Below are positions 62,636-64,000 of a stretch of 64,000 bases of DNA, piece by piece (position 1 is the first letter of the stretch; each line of letters begins with the position of its first letter). Position numbers and translations under genes: made by a program. The stretch is taken from contig NZ_WIBJ01000033.1 of the NCBI RefSeq assembly GCF_009495755.1, forward strand, positions 147,067 to 211,066, given 5' to 3'. Under the pieces are notes generated by a model. That model did not search any database. It saw only the letters and a list, made by a program, of their open reading frames with translations, and was not told the origin of the DNA. Source of the stretch: Flavobacterium sp. LMO8 (GTDB lineage: Bacteria > Bacteroidota > Bacteroidia > Flavobacteriales > Flavobacteriaceae).

Positions 62636-63631
62636 TTAAAAAAGGTTCGCAAAGACCTTGCCATTCTTGATAAAGTAACGATAAACGATACTGTTTGTTT
62701 TGTAGTAATTTGATTTTTGAATAACACCTCGTTTTTTATAAAATTGATTTACAAGATGATAAAATACAAAATGTGCTTCAATAATTGCCCAACAATGTTT
62801 GAATTTTCCTTTCAAAATAAATTGAATTCCTGCTAATCCATCTAAACACAAGCGCATAAAAATAATCGGAAACAACTTATTTTTCGGTAAATTTTTAGTC
62901 AACATCAACAACGAATTTCTGAAATTCAAAAACGTTTTTCTCGGATTTCCTTCGTTTAGTGTAGCTCCACCAACGTGATACACTATTGATTTTGAAGTGT
63001 ATTTTATTTTGTAACCCAAATTAAAAGCTCTCCAACACAAATCAATTTCTTCTTGATGTGCAAAGAAATCATCATCAAAACCGTTTATTTTGCGATACAC
63101 TTCTTTTCGAATAAAAAAACAAGCTCCAGTTGCCCAAAAAATTTCGATTTCATCATTGTATTGATTTTTGTCTTCTTCAACAGTATCGAAAATTCGTCCA
63201 CGACAAAATGGATAACCAAATTTATCAATAAAGCCACCAGCTCCACCAGCGTATTCAAAATGGGTTTTCTTTTTGAAGTCTAAAAGTTTCGGCTGAATAA
63301 TTGCTGTTTCAGGTTGCGTTTCAAATATATTTAAAATAGGAGCAAGCCAATTTTCAGTAACTTCAATATCAGAATTTACTAAAGCGTAATATTCTTCTTC
63401 CACAAACTTCAATGCTTCGTTATATCCTTTTGCAAATCCAAAGTTCCCAGTATTTTGAATAATTTTTACTGTAGGAAATTGGTTTTGAATCACTTCAATA
63501 GAAGAATCAGTTGAAGCATTATCGGCTACATAAATCGTTGCTTCATCAGAAAATGAAAATACAGAAGGCAAAAACTGTTCTAACAATTTGGCTCCGTTCC
63601 AATTTAATATAACTACTGCTATTTTTTTCAA
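62636..63631 (-). CDS. Family 2 glycosyltransferase
   Basis: 331-residue GT2-type glycosyltransferase that adds sugars in cell-surface polysaccharide or rhamnosyl-type linkages. It has the N-terminal VVILNWNGAKLLEQFLPSVF, the nucleotide-sugar Asp in YVADNASTDSSI, GNFGFAKGYNEAL and the DxD-like VNSDIEVTENWL. The acceptor-side motif FAHQEEIDLCWRAFNLGYK matches the WcaA/rhamnosyltransferase-like group. It starts at TTG (63629-63631), 4 bases after the stop of the preceding gene; no in-frame ATG or GTG lies nearby. Confidence 0.92.
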   Translation of the reverse strand: MKKIAVVILNWNGAKLLEQFLPSVFSFSDEATIYVADNASTDSSIEVIQNQFPTVKIIQNTGNFGFAKGYNEALKFVEEEYYALVNSDIEVTENWLAPILNIFETQPETAIIQPKLLDFKKKTHFEYAGGAGGFIDKFGYPFCRGRIFDTVEEDKNQYNDEIEIFWATGACFFIRKEVYRKINGFDDDFFAHQEEIDLCWRAFNLGYKIKYTSKSIVYHVGGATLNEGNPRKTFLNFRNSLLMLTKNLPKNKLFPIIFMRLCLDGLAGIQFILKGKFKHCWAIIEAHFVFYHLVNQFYKKRGVIQKSNYYKTNSIVYRYFIKNGKVFANLF

Positions 63632-63635
63632 GTGA

Positions 63636-64000
63636 TTATGGATTAAGTAATTGTTGAATTTTTATTTTTTTATTATTTCGTTCAAAAGAAAAGGAGTTTG
63701 AAAGTTCATCTGCCCAATCTAATACTTCTATTGCTTTTTTTAAATAGGCTTTTGATGAATTCATTTCGGCTAACAAATCAGCTAATTTTTCAAGATGTTG
63801 TTCGTTAAATTTAAAATTTGAAAGATATTTTTTCATTTCATCATTTGAGAGTGAAATAAATAAAGGAAAATCAAAATCTAATTCATTCTTAAATTCATTG
63901 GTAACTAAATCAGCAGCTTCAATTGAATTTCCTGCCGAATTACCCTTCAAAAAAATGGCTAATAATCGTTGTAGAAAAAAACCTAACTTTTCAATTTCGG
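63636..64000 (-). CDS. Hypothetical protein, partial (5' end outside window)
   Basis: The frame is open from the right edge to a TAA at 63636, about 120 visible residues, so the start lies beyond the window. The visible part begins EIEKLGFFLQRLLAIFLKGN, then EAADLVTNEFKNELDFDFPL, and ends EVLDWADELSNSFSFERNNK plus IKIQQLLNP. It is helical, without a signal peptide in the visible part. I do not recognise it. It is 4 bases upstream of the glycosyltransferase TTG, so the two are probably co-transcribed. Confidence 0.7.
   Translation of the reverse strand, partial: EIEKLGFFLQRLLAIFLKGNSAGNSIEAADLVTNEFKNELDFDFPLFISLSNDEMKKYLSNFKFNEQHLEKLADLLAEMNSSKAYLKKAIEVLDWADELSNSFSFERNNKKIKIQQLLNP

Overview
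The window is about 64 kb of an AT-rich chromosome from a member of the Bacteroidota, most likely Flavobacterium or a close relative. The evidence is the gene content: a fused ResB-CcsA cytochrome c maturase, a T9SS sorting tail, YtxJ, SelO, DUF2911 and DUF4468 proteins, and a UbiA of the geranylgeranylglycerol-phosphate type. Promoters also fit the phylum pattern TTTG-N19-TAnnTTTG. Both ends cut genes: ftsH on the left and an unknown protein on the right.

Layout. 1-9.6 kb: ftsH, rsfS, birA, ccsBA, a lipoprotein glutathione peroxidase, an acetyltransferase and menD, then small accessory genes. 10.3-14.8 kb: a decayed copy of the menD tail, then two photolyase/cryptochrome genes with an SDR and an SRPBCC gene, which resembles a light-response cluster. 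14.9-23.7 kb: a DUF2911 protein, a sodium:solute symporter preceded by an unannotated 33-residue membrane peptide, a PIG-L deacetylase, and a tight reverse-strand operon (DUF2520, KdsC-like, UbiA, Maf, MscS). 23.8-30.4 kb: a secreted LRR protein, an M28 peptidase, SelO, YtxJ and a possible inactive caspase-like protein.

30.4-34.5 kb is the accessory spot. About 850 bases of mosaic direct repeats lead to tRNA-Ser(UGA). A two-gene unit follows: a MazG-type nucleotide pyrophosphohydrolase, then a protein that joins a GIY-YIG nuclease, a DUF2075 helicase and a LexA/UmuD-like S24 peptidase with an apparent Ala-Gly cleavage site. This is the best candidate for a little-described system, possibly nucleic-acid-triggered defence. 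The function is inference.

34.5-53.4 kb is mostly housekeeping: pheT, an alpha/beta hydrolase, a bestrophin, a complete RND efflux operon, recG (which appears to start at TTG inside a repeat), an M1 peptidase, a PcrA-like helicase and a YrdC/Sua5 protein. 53.5-61.4 kb holds a LytS/LytTR two-component pair convergent with a full curli-type amyloid operon (CsgA-, CsgB-, CsgE-, CsgF- and CsgG-like, plus a beta-propeller lipoprotein). CsgE carries an extra CsgH-like domain and CsgG an extra beta-barrel. An OmpA lipoprotein and a family 2 glycosyltransferase close the window.

Intergenic DNA carries several dispersed repeat families, and hairpin terminators sit at most convergent junctions.
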